Shown here: one piece after another, positions 24,004 to 33,100 of the stretch
How the letters are laid out: the number at the start of each line of letters is the position of its first letter
Position numbering within the stretch: position 1 is the stretch's first letter
Origin: Elusimicrobiaceae bacterium
GTDB taxonomy: Bacteria; Elusimicrobiota; Elusimicrobia; Elusimicrobiales; Elusimicrobiaceae
Assembly (NCBI GenBank): GCA_017961585.1
Contig: JAGCWX010000028.1
Coordinates: 124,001-188,000, forward strand
Reading direction: 5' to 3'
DNA: 64,000 nt
Position numbers and translations under genes: made by a program
The notes under the pieces: generated by a model
Seen by the model: the letters and a program-made list of their open reading frames with translations, nothing else
The model's database searches: none
What the model was told of the DNA's origin: nothing

Positions 24004-26445
24004 TTACAAAAGTTCCAACGGGGCGAATTTAAGCATAAAGGTGCGCCGCGTGCCGTTACCAAACAGCACCGTGATTTTGGCGCTATCGCCACTGCCGACT
24101 ACCTGCACGATTTTCCCTTCCCCAAACACGCCGTGTTTCACGCGCCCGCCGATGGCTACGCCGTCTTCATTTTTGGGGCCGGGCTGCGCGGGGGCTTTGG
24201 GTTCTTGCACAAACCCGGGCACGCGGCGCGGATCGGACAAACTGCTTTTGGGGAAAGATTTTGGCTGAGCATACAAACTGCTCACGGGCGGCACATCGTC
24301 ATACTCCGGGAAGTCATTATCCTGCGCACGTTCAATTTCGTATCCGTCCTCGTCATATTGTTTCTGAAAACGGCTTTTGCGCGCATAAAAACCTTCGCTA
24401 AATTGACGTTTGCGGCGGGAAAACCGTTCATAATCTCCGCCCGCGTACGAAGAATTTCCGCCCCACCTAAAGTGGGCCTGTTGCGCTTGGGCTTGCACTT
24501 CTTCTTCGCTCAGTAGCCCACTTTCAAACAAAAAGCGCGAGGGCGGGTTTTCCTGCACTTGCCCGAATTTGCGCCGGCGTTGGGCATAAGTCAAAAAGAG
24601 TTTTTCTTTGGCGCGCGTCATAGCCACGTAGCACAGGCGGCGTTCCTCCTCGGTATCGTCTTCGTTATCGCACCCGATAGGGAACAAATTTTCTTCAAGC
24701 CCGGTCACAAACACATCACTAAATTCAAGCCCTTTGGCCAAGTGCACCGTCATCAGTGTAACGGCGCCGCTTTGCCCGGCCTGAGTTTCATCCTCGCCGG
24801 AAAGGAGCGACACTTCCTGCAAGAAATCCGCCACGCTGGGGTCTTTCTCGCCACGCACGCAGCGTTCTTCGTACTCTTTTACGGCGTTGATTAAAGCGTC
24901 CAAGTTCTGCAAACGGTCCTGCGCCTCGGGGTCTTTTTCAATCTCGGCTTTCACGCTGTCCAAGTAGCCCGATTCCACTAAAATCTTGTTAAAAATATCG
25001 GCGGGTGCGGTTAAAAGCATATCCCCACGCCAACCTTCAAACAACTGCGCCAGCTTGATAGACGCCTTCACAGCCCCGCTGCTTAGCCCGGGCACATAGG
25101 CAGCTTTTTTAAGTGCGTCGTACAGAGAAATTTGATTTTGTTCGGCATACGCCAGCAAGCGCTCCTGCGCCACTTTGCCCAGCCCGCGCGTAGGCGTGTT
25201 GATAATACGCAGCAAGCTCACGTTATCGGCCGGGTTGACCAGCAAGCGCGCGTAGCACATCATATCTTTAATTTCTTTGCGGTCGTAAAAGCGCACGGTG
25301 CCAATCAAGCGGTACGGGATTTGGTACTTTCTAAAATAATCTTCAAAGCTGCGGCTTTGGGCGTTGGTACGGTAGAAAACAGCAATGTCTTTTAAACTGG
25401 CGCCGTCGTTTTCTACAAGCCGCTGGATTTGCACGCTCACCCAGCGTGCTTCGTCGCCTTCGGTTTGGCAGGAGTGAACCTCAATGGGTTCGCCCGCGCC
25501 TTTATCGGTAAAAAGGTTTTTGTCTTTACGTTTTTTGTTTTTGGTGATAAGGCGGTTGGACGCATCCAAAATAGCTTTGGTGGAGCGGTAATTTTGCTCC
25601 AGCGTGATGATTTTGGCGTCTTTAAAATCTTTTTCAAATTCCAAAATATTGCGGATGTTGGCACCGCGCCAGGAGTAGATACTTTGGTCCGGGTCCCCCA
25701 CCACGCACAGCTTGCGCGATTTTTCAGTAAGGTATTTGGTAATCATGTACTGGGTACGGTTGGTATCCTGGTACTCGTCCACCAGTACATATTGGAAAAA
25801 GTCCTGGTAATATTCGCGCACGTCAGCATGATCGCGCAGTAAAATCACGGTTTTTACCAAAAGGTCACCAAAGTCCAGCGCGCCCGCTTCCCTAAGTTTT
25901 AGCTCGTAGCGGCGGTAAATTTCAGCGGCGCGGATTTTGCCGTCCAGGCCGGACGCGGTAGCACTTTGCATCATGCTATCGGGCGAAATCATTTCATCTT
26001 TCGCGCGTGAGATAATCCCCACTAATTGCCCCACTTCTTTTTTGGGCTCTTTGACGCCCATTTGCTCCAAAAGCATCGCAACTACCTTTTTTTGGTCGCT
26101 CTCATCATAGATGGCAAAATCTTTGGTGAGCCCAAGCTTGTCGGCATTTTGGCGCAAAATTCGCACACCGAACGAGTGAAACGTATGGATCCACACGCGC
26201 CGCCCCGCACCGGGGACGAGGGCGTCTACGCGCTCGCGCATTTCGCCGGCGGCTTTGTTGGTAAATGTGACTGCCAAAATCCGCGCGGGGTGATATCCGT
26301 CTGCGATGAGCTTGGCAATTTTGGTGGTAAGCGTTTTGGTTTTTCCCGTACCCGCGCCGGCCACGATGAGGCACGGCCCGCCGTCGTACAGGGCGGCCTG
26401 ACGTTGTTGTGGGTTTAAGGAATTTAACGCTTCTTCAACGGTCAT
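24004..26445 (-). CDS. UvrD/PcrA-type ATP-dependent DNA helicase
   Basis: 813 aa superfamily 1 helicase: LNPQQRQAALYDGGPCLIVAGAGTGKTKTLT (Q motif and Walker A), VTFTNKAAGEMRERV (Ia), FVLVDEYQDTNRTQYM region (II), VVGDPDQSIYSWRGA (III), ITLEQNYRST (IV), TVHLAKGLEFSDVFVTGLEE (V) and CYVAMTRAKEKLFLTYA (VI). The C-terminus carries a GGRVKHGVFGEGKIV module (about 760-800), as in PcrA/UvrD that bind RNA polymerase. It acts in nucleotide excision repair and in clearing DNA-bound proteins. Its start overlaps the rlmD-like stop (ATGA). Confidence 0.94.
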   Translation of the reverse strand: MTVEEALNSLNPQQRQAALYDGGPCLIVAGAGTGKTKTLTTKIAKLIADGYHPARILAVTFTNKAAGEMRERVDALVPGAGRRVWIHTFHSFGVRILRQNADKLGLTKDFAIYDESDQKKVVAMLLEQMGVKEPKKEVGQLVGIISRAKDEMISPDSMMQSATASGLDGKIRAAEIYRRYELKLREAGALDFGDLLVKTVILLRDHADVREYYQDFFQYVLVDEYQDTNRTQYMITKYLTEKSRKLCVVGDPDQSIYSWRGANIRNILEFEKDFKDAKIITLEQNYRSTKAILDASNRLITKNKKRKDKNLFTDKGAGEPIEVHSCQTEGDEARWVSVQIQRLVENDGASLKDIAVFYRTNAQSRSFEDYFRKYQIPYRLIGTVRFYDRKEIKDMMCYARLLVNPADNVSLLRIINTPTRGLGKVAQERLLAYAEQNQISLYDALKKAAYVPGLSSGAVKASIKLAQLFEGWRGDMLLTAPADIFNKILVESGYLDSVKAEIEKDPEAQDRLQNLDALINAVKEYEERCVRGEKDPSVADFLQEVSLLSGEDETQAGQSGAVTLMTVHLAKGLEFSDVFVTGLEENLFPIGCDNEDDTEEERRLCYVAMTRAKEKLFLTYAQRRRKFGQVQENPPSRFLFESGLLSEEEVQAQAQQAHFRWGGNSSYAGGDYERFSRRKRQFSEGFYARKSRFQKQYDEDGYEIERAQDNDFPEYDDVPPVSSLYAQPKSFPKSSLSDPRRVPGFVQEPKAPAQPGPKNEDGVAIGGRVKHGVFGEGKIVQVVGSGDSAKITVLFGNGTRRTFMLKFAPLELL

Positions 26446-27662
26446 TTTAATTTAAGTCGTACAAACGTCTCTATATGTTCGCTATGCGGGAAGAAATCAA
26501 ACGCTTCCACGTGTAAAATCTCGTAATGTTGCGTGAGCGTTTTGAGGTCCGTGGCCAACGTAACCGGGTTGCACGAAATATACAGCACGTTTCCCACGCC
26601 GCTCTGCGCCACAGCTTTGCACGCACGCGGGTGCATGCCGCTGCGCGGCGGGTCCAAAATGATCAGAGCGTCCTTTTTTTCTATCGGCTGCTCTCTTACA
26701 AAATCTTCCACGCGCGAGCAGAAAAACTGTACGTTTTGTACCCCGTTTAGCTTGGCATTTTCAATGCCGTTATAAATAGCCGGGGCCACACTTTCCACGC
26801 AGATACTTTTCTCACACAAGTCCGCGCACGAGAGTGAAAAACTGCCCGCGCCACCGTACAAATCGTAAATTTTCTTCGGCGCAATTTGTTTGACAATGCC
26901 GCGCACGCGGCTGTACATCTTTTGCGCGGTCTTTGTGTTGGTCTGAAAGAACGATTGCGGCGAAAGTTTAAAAACAACTTCGCGCTCGGTCTTTCCGTCC
27001 GCACCGCTTAGCAAAATTTTCTCAAAAATATGATCTTTGCCTTTGAGCACGCGCAAGCTTTCGGGCTCGGCCGTGTCGGCCAAGCCGTTATTCACGGCGG
27101 CCATAATGTTGGCATTGGGCAGCACACTTTCCACCGCGGCCACAAATGTTTTTTCGTTAAAGTCGTCCGTCACAAACAGTACCACTATTTGCTCGCCGGT
27201 GTTTTTGCCTTCGCGCACCATCAGGTGGCGCAAAATACCGGTGTGTTTGCGTTGATCGTAATACGGCAGATTTTCTGCTTGCGCCCACGCGCGGATCGCG
27301 GCTACCAGCGGCACTAATTTATCGCTAAACAGCACGCACTCCTCTAAATCCACGGCGCGGTCCCAGCGGCCGGTTAGTTTAAAGCCCACACATTGTTCAA
27401 ACTCTAAAGGGCGTGCTTTGTTGGCGGGGTCGTTTTTCTTGTAATCGTCACGCCATTTGACCTGGTGGCAAAACCCCAACTCCACTTTATTGCGGAAATA
27501 CACGGGCTCATCCGTTACCGTTACAGGGATGTCAGCCGTCCAAAAATCTTTTAAAATATCTTGCAATTTGGCGCGCTTTTTTTGCACTTGCTCCTCGTAG
27601 GGCAAGTTTAAAAGCGTGCAACCGCCGCACGTGCCAAAATGTTTACAAGTCAAATTAGGCAT
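26442..27662 (-). CDS. RNA uracil-C5 methyltransferase, RlmD/RumA family
   Basis: 406 aa from the ATG at 27662 (MPNLTCKHFGTCGGC), which lies inside the last codons of ychF (8-base overlap). Cysteines in CKHFGTCGGC plus a later Cys (ECVLF) can bind a [4Fe-4S] cluster as in RlmD. The methyltransferase half has YDLYGGAGSFSL (SAM), ILDPPRSGMHPRA, and the catalytic Cys in YISCNPVTLATDL. It should make 5-methyluridine in 23S rRNA or tRNA with SAM; which uridine cannot be told. The N-terminal TRAM domain is absent. Confidence 0.88.
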   Translation of the reverse strand: MPNLTCKHFGTCGGCTLLNLPYEEQVQKKRAKLQDILKDFWTADIPVTVTDEPVYFRNKVELGFCHQVKWRDDYKKNDPANKARPLEFEQCVGFKLTGRWDRAVDLEECVLFSDKLVPLVAAIRAWAQAENLPYYDQRKHTGILRHLMVREGKNTGEQIVVLFVTDDFNEKTFVAAVESVLPNANIMAAVNNGLADTAEPESLRVLKGKDHIFEKILLSGADGKTEREVVFKLSPQSFFQTNTKTAQKMYSRVRGIVKQIAPKKIYDLYGGAGSFSLSCADLCEKSICVESVAPAIYNGIENAKLNGVQNVQFFCSRVEDFVREQPIEKKDALIILDPPRSGMHPRACKAVAQSGVGNVLYISCNPVTLATDLKTLTQHYEILHVEAFDFFPHSEHIETFVRLKLK

Positions 27663-28728
27663 TGATTTTAAACAGGCAAACGTCGCCATCCTTTACGATA
27701 TAGTCTTTGCCTTCGCTGCGGATAAGGCCGTGCTCGCGCAAGGCCTTTTCGCTGCCGTATTTTTCCAAATCGTCATACGTGTATACATCGGCGCGGATGA
27801 ACCCTTTTTCAAAATCGCTGTGGATTTTGCCGGCAGCTTGCGGCGCCGTGCACCCTACGGGGATGAGCCAACTGCGCACTTCCACCTCGGGCCCGGCCGT
27901 AAAATATGTACACAGGTTTAAGAGCTTCATTCCTTCGCGCACTACTTTTTCCAGCCCGGTGTATTCGTTGCCGGTTTCGGCCAAAAAGGCCTTCTTTTCT
28001 TCGTCGCTAAATTCAGCAATGTCGGCCTCAAATTTTACGCACAGTTCCACAAAGCCCGAACCGTTTTCTTTAGCGTACTTGGCCACTTTTTCGGCGTTAG
28101 CGGCGTTGCGCTGTTCGGAATTATTCCCCACGTAAAGCACGGGTTTGGCCGTTAAAAATTGATATTCTTTGAGCTCTTCGGGCTCAAGCCCCAGCGAAGA
28201 AACCATCTTCCCGTTTTCCAAAGCGGCCTTGATTTCTTTCATGCGCTCCCACGCGGCCACCGCATCTTTCTTGCCCGATTTGGCATTGCTGGCTAAACGG
28301 TCGCAAATTTTAGTAGCGGTTTCCAAGTCGGCCAACATCAGTTCGGTATTGATCACCTCAATATCGCGTAAGGGGTCCACGGAGTTCATCACGTGCGTCA
28401 CGTTTTCATCTTCAAACAACCGCACCACGTGGATAATAGCGTCCACTTCGCGGATGTTGGCCAAAAATTTATTGCCCAGGCCTTCTCCTTGGCTGGCCCC
28501 TTTCACAATACCGGCAATATCCACAAATTTGATAAACGCGGCGGTTTTCTTGGGCGGTTTGAACATCTCAAACAGCTTATCCAACCGTTTATCCGGGATG
28601 GCCACAATACCCACGTTGGGCTCAATGGTGCAGAAAGGATAGTTGCTCGCTTCGGCTCCGGCACAGGTTAACGCATTAAAAAGGGTGGATTTGCCCACAT
28701 TGGGCAGGCCTACAATACCAATTTCCAT
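27655..28728 (-). CDS. ychF: Ribosome-binding ATPase YchF (Obg family)
   Basis: 357 aa, family length. Begins MEIGIVGLPNVGKSTLFNALT (P-loop), G2 around TIEPN, G3 DIAGIVKGASQGEGLGNKFL, and the altered NxxE G4 (VGNNSE) that makes YchF prefer ATP to GTP. A coiled coil (about 130-190) and a C-terminal TGS domain (about 275-355, ending VKDGDVCLFKINA) complete it. It binds ribosomes and is linked to stress responses. GAGGAG ribosome site. First gene of ychF-rlmD-uvrD. Confidence 0.96.
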   Translation of the reverse strand: MEIGIVGLPNVGKSTLFNALTCAGAEASNYPFCTIEPNVGIVAIPDKRLDKLFEMFKPPKKTAAFIKFVDIAGIVKGASQGEGLGNKFLANIREVDAIIHVVRLFEDENVTHVMNSVDPLRDIEVINTELMLADLETATKICDRLASNAKSGKKDAVAAWERMKEIKAALENGKMVSSLGLEPEELKEYQFLTAKPVLYVGNNSEQRNAANAEKVAKYAKENGSGFVELCVKFEADIAEFSDEEKKAFLAETGNEYTGLEKVVREGMKLLNLCTYFTAGPEVEVRSWLIPVGCTAPQAAGKIHSDFEKGFIRADVYTYDDLEKYGSEKALREHGLIRSEGKDYIVKDGDVCLFKINA

Positions 28729-28744
28729 AAAAACTCCTCAAGAA

Positions 28745-28780
28745 GAAAAAATGCTAAAACGTATAGATACATTTTAGCAT
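28745..28780 (-). terminator. Rho-independent terminator of pilin gene 2
   Basis: ATGCTAAAA and TTTTAGCAT (28751-28780) form a 9-bp stem; the minus strand then reads TTTTTCTTCTT. Confidence 0.75.
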
Positions 28781-28808
28781 TTTAGAAGTTCTTTCGCAGT
28801 TGGGACAC

Positions 28809-29345
28809 CTATTCCAACAGGCACTCTCTGCCCTGGCTCATCTTGCCGCCGGCTTGTTTACACATTTGAGGGGAGGCATTGGAACTATTTACGATGGATA
28901 CGGTGGACCCATCTTCTTGCTCTTCCTGGGATACCAACACACTCTCCCGCACTTCAACGGCAGGGTGCATCCTTCCTAAGTCTATGTGCAACATCAAGAA
29001 ATACTCATGCTCACCTACTGCAATGTCCCGCTGCTTAGGATGAGCCGAAACAAAACAGGATTTAAATTCATCATAACAGTGGAAATAATAGCTCCAATAC
29101 CGGGAATCTTTTACCGTAACATCCAAAATAGAAAAATCGCCTGATTTTTCCTCAGGCAGCGGCCCGTTGGCAAGGTCATAGAGTTCAATTCCGCGCCCGA
29201 CGGTGCGCAGAACCATTACCGCTTCGGCGTTATGGGCGTGCGTAACCACGCGCTGATATTGCGGCAGTGCCACTGCCGCTAATACCCCTATAACCAGCAC
29301 CCCCACCAACAGTTCCGGCAACGTAAATCCTATTTTATTTTTCAT
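28809..29345 (-). CDS. Type IV pilin-like protein 2
   Basis: 178 aa from the ATG at 29345 (MKNKIGFTLPELLVGVLVIG): five-residue leader ending in Gly, Phe at +1, Glu at +5, then the hydrophobic helix ending ALPQYQRVVTHAHNAEA, close to the first pilin of this window. The globular part (40-178) has four cysteines and no similarity to the others that I can see. An ATG 12 codons upstream is in frame but would bury the leader. No ribosome site; TATAAT touches the ATG. Stand-alone, next to tRNA-Glu, with its own terminator. Confidence 0.82.
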   Translation of the reverse strand: MKNKIGFTLPELLVGVLVIGVLAAVALPQYQRVVTHAHNAEAVMVLRTVGRGIELYDLANGPLPEEKSGDFSILDVTVKDSRYWSYYFHCYDEFKSCFVSAHPKQRDIAVGEHEYFLMLHIDLGRMHPAVEVRESVLVSQEEQEDGSTVSIVNSSNASPQMCKQAGGKMSQGRECLLE

Positions 29346-29415
29346 ATTATATCTTGACCATATTTTATCATTTATCTGCATACGACGAGTGGAGATTTAA
29401 CAACCAACTAAAATA

Positions 29416-29424
29416 TGCTAAAAT
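29416..29424 (+). promoter_or_regulatory. Extended -10 promoter of tRNA-Glu
   Basis: TGCTAAAAT ends ten bases before the tRNA 5' end, so the primary transcript has a leader of only about three or four bases. Confidence 0.5.
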
Positions 29425-29434
29425 ATAGTTACTT

Positions 29435-29508
29435 GTCCCGTTCGTCTAGTGGCCTAGGACGCCGCCCTCTCAAGGCGGAGATCACGAGTTCGAATCTCGT
29501 ACGGGACG
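29435..29508 (+). tRNA. tRNA-Glu (CTC)
   Basis: 74 nt: acceptor GTCCCGT/ACGGGAC with discriminator G, anticodon stem CCGCC/GGCGG with loop CTCTCAA (anticodon CTC), T arm CGAGT/TCTCG region with TTCGAAT. CCA not encoded. A T-run follows at 29509. A second Glu tRNA (TTC) must exist elsewhere to read GAA well. Confidence 0.95.
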
Positions 29509-29614
29509 TTTTTTTAATGGATTTTGCTTCTTTCCCACACTTATTTCTATCTTATCTTCTGCAATAAATTGTGTGAAATCCGCTGGAGCGGGCCGAGATG
29601 GATGTATTGTTAAG

Positions 29615-29658
29615 TATTTAAAAACAGGCCCTTTGAGAGTATTTCTCAAAGGGCCTGT
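29615..29658 (-). terminator. Rho-independent terminator of the autotransporter-OmpA operon
   Basis: ACAGGCCCTTTGAGA and TCTCAAAGGGCCTGT (29624-29658) form a perfect 15-bp stem; the minus strand then reads TTTTAAATAC. The 115 bases between here and tRNA-Glu show nothing clear. Confidence 0.9.
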
Positions 29659-29676
29659 CGGTTAGATAACGCTAAG

Positions 29677-30171
29677 TTATTCGCGTACCAAGACTACATC
29701 TACACGGCGATTTTGCGCACGACCAGCTGCAGTCTCGTTAGAAGCAATGGGATTAGAACTCCCGGCTCCATAAACCCGAATTTCGTTGGGATAACCTTGT
29801 TCAGCCAACATAGCGGCTACGGCTTTGGCACGATTCAAAGATAATTTTTTGTTATATTCTTCCGTACCGATATTATCCGTATGCCCCTCTACCAAAATAA
29901 TGGCATTTGGGTTGGCTTTGATATCCTTTTCTAACTCATCAATTTTATTCATATCAGAGCGAATTTCACTACTATTAAAATAGAAATTCGCTGCCTCTAC
30001 AATAGAATGACGAGTAATGACCTTCTCTGCCGGTACAGGGGCTTTCTGCTCCACAACTGGCTGCTTCACAACAACCCGCTGTACCTCAGGTTCCTTTTGC
30101 GGCTGCGTCTTGGGGCAGATAAAACAACCTGCCACCAAGACACAACCCAATAATCCTAGAACTTGTTTCAT
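29677..30171 (-). CDS. OmpA-family (Pal-like) outer-membrane lipoprotein
   Basis: 164 aa from the ATG at 30171, behind GGAGAAAAAGG. Lipoprotein signal MKQVLGLLGCVLVAGC with lipobox LVAGC (Cys16). A Pro/Gln/Val-rich linker follows (residues 18-50), then an OmpA C-like peptidoglycan-binding domain: FYFNSSEIRSDMNKIDELEKDI, ILVEGHTDNIGTEEYNKKLSLNRAKAVAAML, and GAGSSNPIASNETAAGRAQNRRVDVVL; the D and R that contact diaminopimelate are kept. It starts 16 bases after the giant autotransporter stop, so it is in the same operon, and it may tie that protein's barrel to the wall. Confidence 0.93.
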   Translation of the reverse strand: MKQVLGLLGCVLVAGCFICPKTQPQKEPEVQRVVVKQPVVEQKAPVPAEKVITRHSIVEAANFYFNSSEIRSDMNKIDELEKDIKANPNAIILVEGHTDNIGTEEYNKKLSLNRAKAVAAMLAEQGYPNEIRVYGAGSSNPIASNETAAGRAQNRRVDVVLVRE

Positions 30172-30187
30172 TCCTTTTTCTCCTAAC

Positions 30188-33100
30188 TTACCACGCATAC
30201 GCTAAGCCCACGTTACCGTAGCAGTTAGCGGATTTATTGTTCACACCGGCATCTAAGTTACCAAAGATCGTCCAGTGGTTGGTAAGCGCATAACTTACGC
30301 CCACCTGACCGCTAAAGTAGGTGCGGCCCAGTTCAGCACTGATAATTTCCATGCGTGTTCCGGGCAAGTCCAACGACATATGCAGTTTGGCATAATCACC
30401 GCCGATAAACTGTTTAACAGCGGCAGAACCGTACCAGTTGAATCTCTTACCGATTTTGCCTTCCACCTGCACCCCTAAGCGGGCTTGTGAGTTGAACTGA
30501 TGTTTGCTTTCTACGTGTAAGTTAAGGGCACCTGCACCCGTTTCCGTAAAGGATTTTAAGTGCGTATAGTTGCCCAATATTCCGGCAAACGGTTTGAGGT
30601 TGAGCCAATCATAGACGGCGATGTTATAACCACCTTCTAAGTCTAAGGCCATATTCAAACCATGATATTTTCCTTCGGCATTACGCGCCATGAAATCAAT
30701 GTTACGTTTACCGTGATAGGTTTGATATCCTCCGAACAAGGTTCCTTTGAAGACCCAGTTGCCCGGTCTGTACCCGCCGTAAATACCCAGGGATACATCA
30801 TCGATATCCATTCTATCGCTGTGTTGGCGCAAATCGCTCTTACCGGCACCACCGTATACACCTAAGAGTGCCTCATCAGAAGAACGATCATACCCTACTA
30901 ATACACCGGTCATGTTATTAGTAAAGCGCGGCGAATTTTCATCCGCATACACTTTATCGTACTGGCTATAATATTCTGCCCACACGTTGTCATGGCAAGT
31001 GGGACATTCGCCAGCCGAAGGGTTACGTTTCGCAATACGGTCATACACATGAGCCGTCTTGGCATTAAACAACGGAGTCAATGCACTGTTGGCATATAAC
31101 ACACCGTGTGTATCATCCAAGGCAGACTGTAAGGTGGACGCCGCATTAATGGTGGTAACCTCTTGCGGATTTAAGCCACCTAATTTTTCATATTGCAATA
31201 AAGCATTGGTAATGTCACCTTCATAACCGGTAGAGATAGCATCTATCGCACGAGCTACTTCACTTTGGTTGCGCGATAAACTTGTCGTTTCGGTATAATC
31301 GGTGGCTTTACGTTTTGCCAGTAAAACTACTTTCGTCGGATCGCTGTAATCTACTTCTACGTCAATGCGGCTAGCATCGTAGTCGGTAATAGTACCATCG
31401 TACGTAAATTCGCCTGCCACATTGCCGGCATCAACAATTTCAAACGACTTCCATTCAAAGTATCTTCCGTTTTCGTTGGATACTGTTAAGTTAGCTCCGT
31501 TAGCGATATTGGCATTACCTGTAATGACCAATTTATCACTGGCAGGAGTTTCATTAATTTCGATAGCCGTTGTACTACCGGAAGCGAAGTTTACATCTCC
31601 CGTAATCGTCAACGTATCAATACTGTTGCCAGGAGCAATGGTACCGCCGTTATTTACGTTTACAGTACCAGCAATATTGCCGTTACCGCGCAAGGTAGCA
31701 CCATTGTTGACATTCAATGCAGTAGTAACCGTTACATCACGGTTGGCAGCAAACGTACCCGCGTTAATATCCGCTTGGTTCGCGGTAAAAGCATTATCGG
31801 ATACGTTCAAAACAGCACTGCCGCTTTGGACGAAATTGCCCAAAGTGTTAATTTCGTTAAGTGTCGCATCGGTAGTATCGGTAAATTCAACCGTTGTATC
31901 AGCGGCACCGTTCACGATATTGTTGATATTTTGTGTATTCCCTACTAAGGTTCCTTCTTCTACGTAGGTATCACCCGCATAGCTGTTGGAATCCATCGCC
32001 AGGGTCATAGTACCGGCACCAAACTTATGGAAGTCGGCAGCGGACCCGATGTTGCCATTTAAGGTCAAGGCATCATCGTTTTGCACGTTTATATCATCCG
32101 CATCAGTTAAGCCCAACAAGTCGTTGGCTAATTCGCCAGCATCGGTTACTTGTAACATACTGGCACCGGCGAATAATACATTACCCGTACCTAAGTTGTC
32201 TTGACCGGCTACGGTTAAAGTAGCACCGTCAATCAACGTACCGCCCGCGTAAGAGTTAGAACCAGTTAGTATGGTGTCTTCGGTTACTTGGACATCCCCT
32301 TCACCGGAAATATCGCTAGCACCGGTAGAGGCCGCATCAAAGATGAGCGTACCATTGTTGGTAATACCGTTGGCCGCAATTAATCCGCTAGCCGCACCGC
32401 TAATCGTACCATCGTTGTTAATAGTATCGGTGTCGATGATAGCGTTATTGGTTACCGCAACACCTTCTTCCACATTCACGGAATCTTGCGTGATGTTCTT
32501 CTCCGCTATCAAATCAGCCAAGATGTTCATCTCGCCAGTACCGCTGATTTCTTCTTGTGTAGTACCACCGTCAGCATTTAAGATACCGTCGTTGGCCACG
32601 GCACCTTTTAAGTGAGTGACGTCGGAGTTTATAGTACCATTGTTACTAATAGCACCGGTAATATCGGCACTATTGTCTAATACGCCCTCGTTGATAAAAT
32701 CGGTGACATCGATCTCACCGCTATTGGTCATGTTGGCGTAGTTGGTTACGGTTTGTTGAGTAATCTCAAATCCATTGGTCAAATCTTCCGTAATATACAT
32801 CTGACCAAAATTTCCACCGCCGTCAATAGTACCCCGTACGGTACCGCCGGCAATGTTCAACGTACCACTGCTATTTACATCACCGTTCAAGTTATCGGCA
32901 GTGGAATTAATTACACCATTGCTACTATTAATAATAGTACCGGTAATCATGGCTTCGTTGTTAACCGTACCTTCATTATTATTAAAGATGGCAGCGTCGA
33001 TAGCCGCATTGTTGGTTAACGTACCGGCATTATTGTTAACGAGAGCTTGCTCAATGGCAGCATTGTTTACTACCTCATTCGTAAAGGTAGTGCTACCATC

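Noticed and set aside
29340-29355. TATAAT directly touching the ATG of pilin 2 as a leaderless promoter
   Set aside because: A -10 with no spacing would start transcription inside the gene; it could be chance in an AT-rich stretch.
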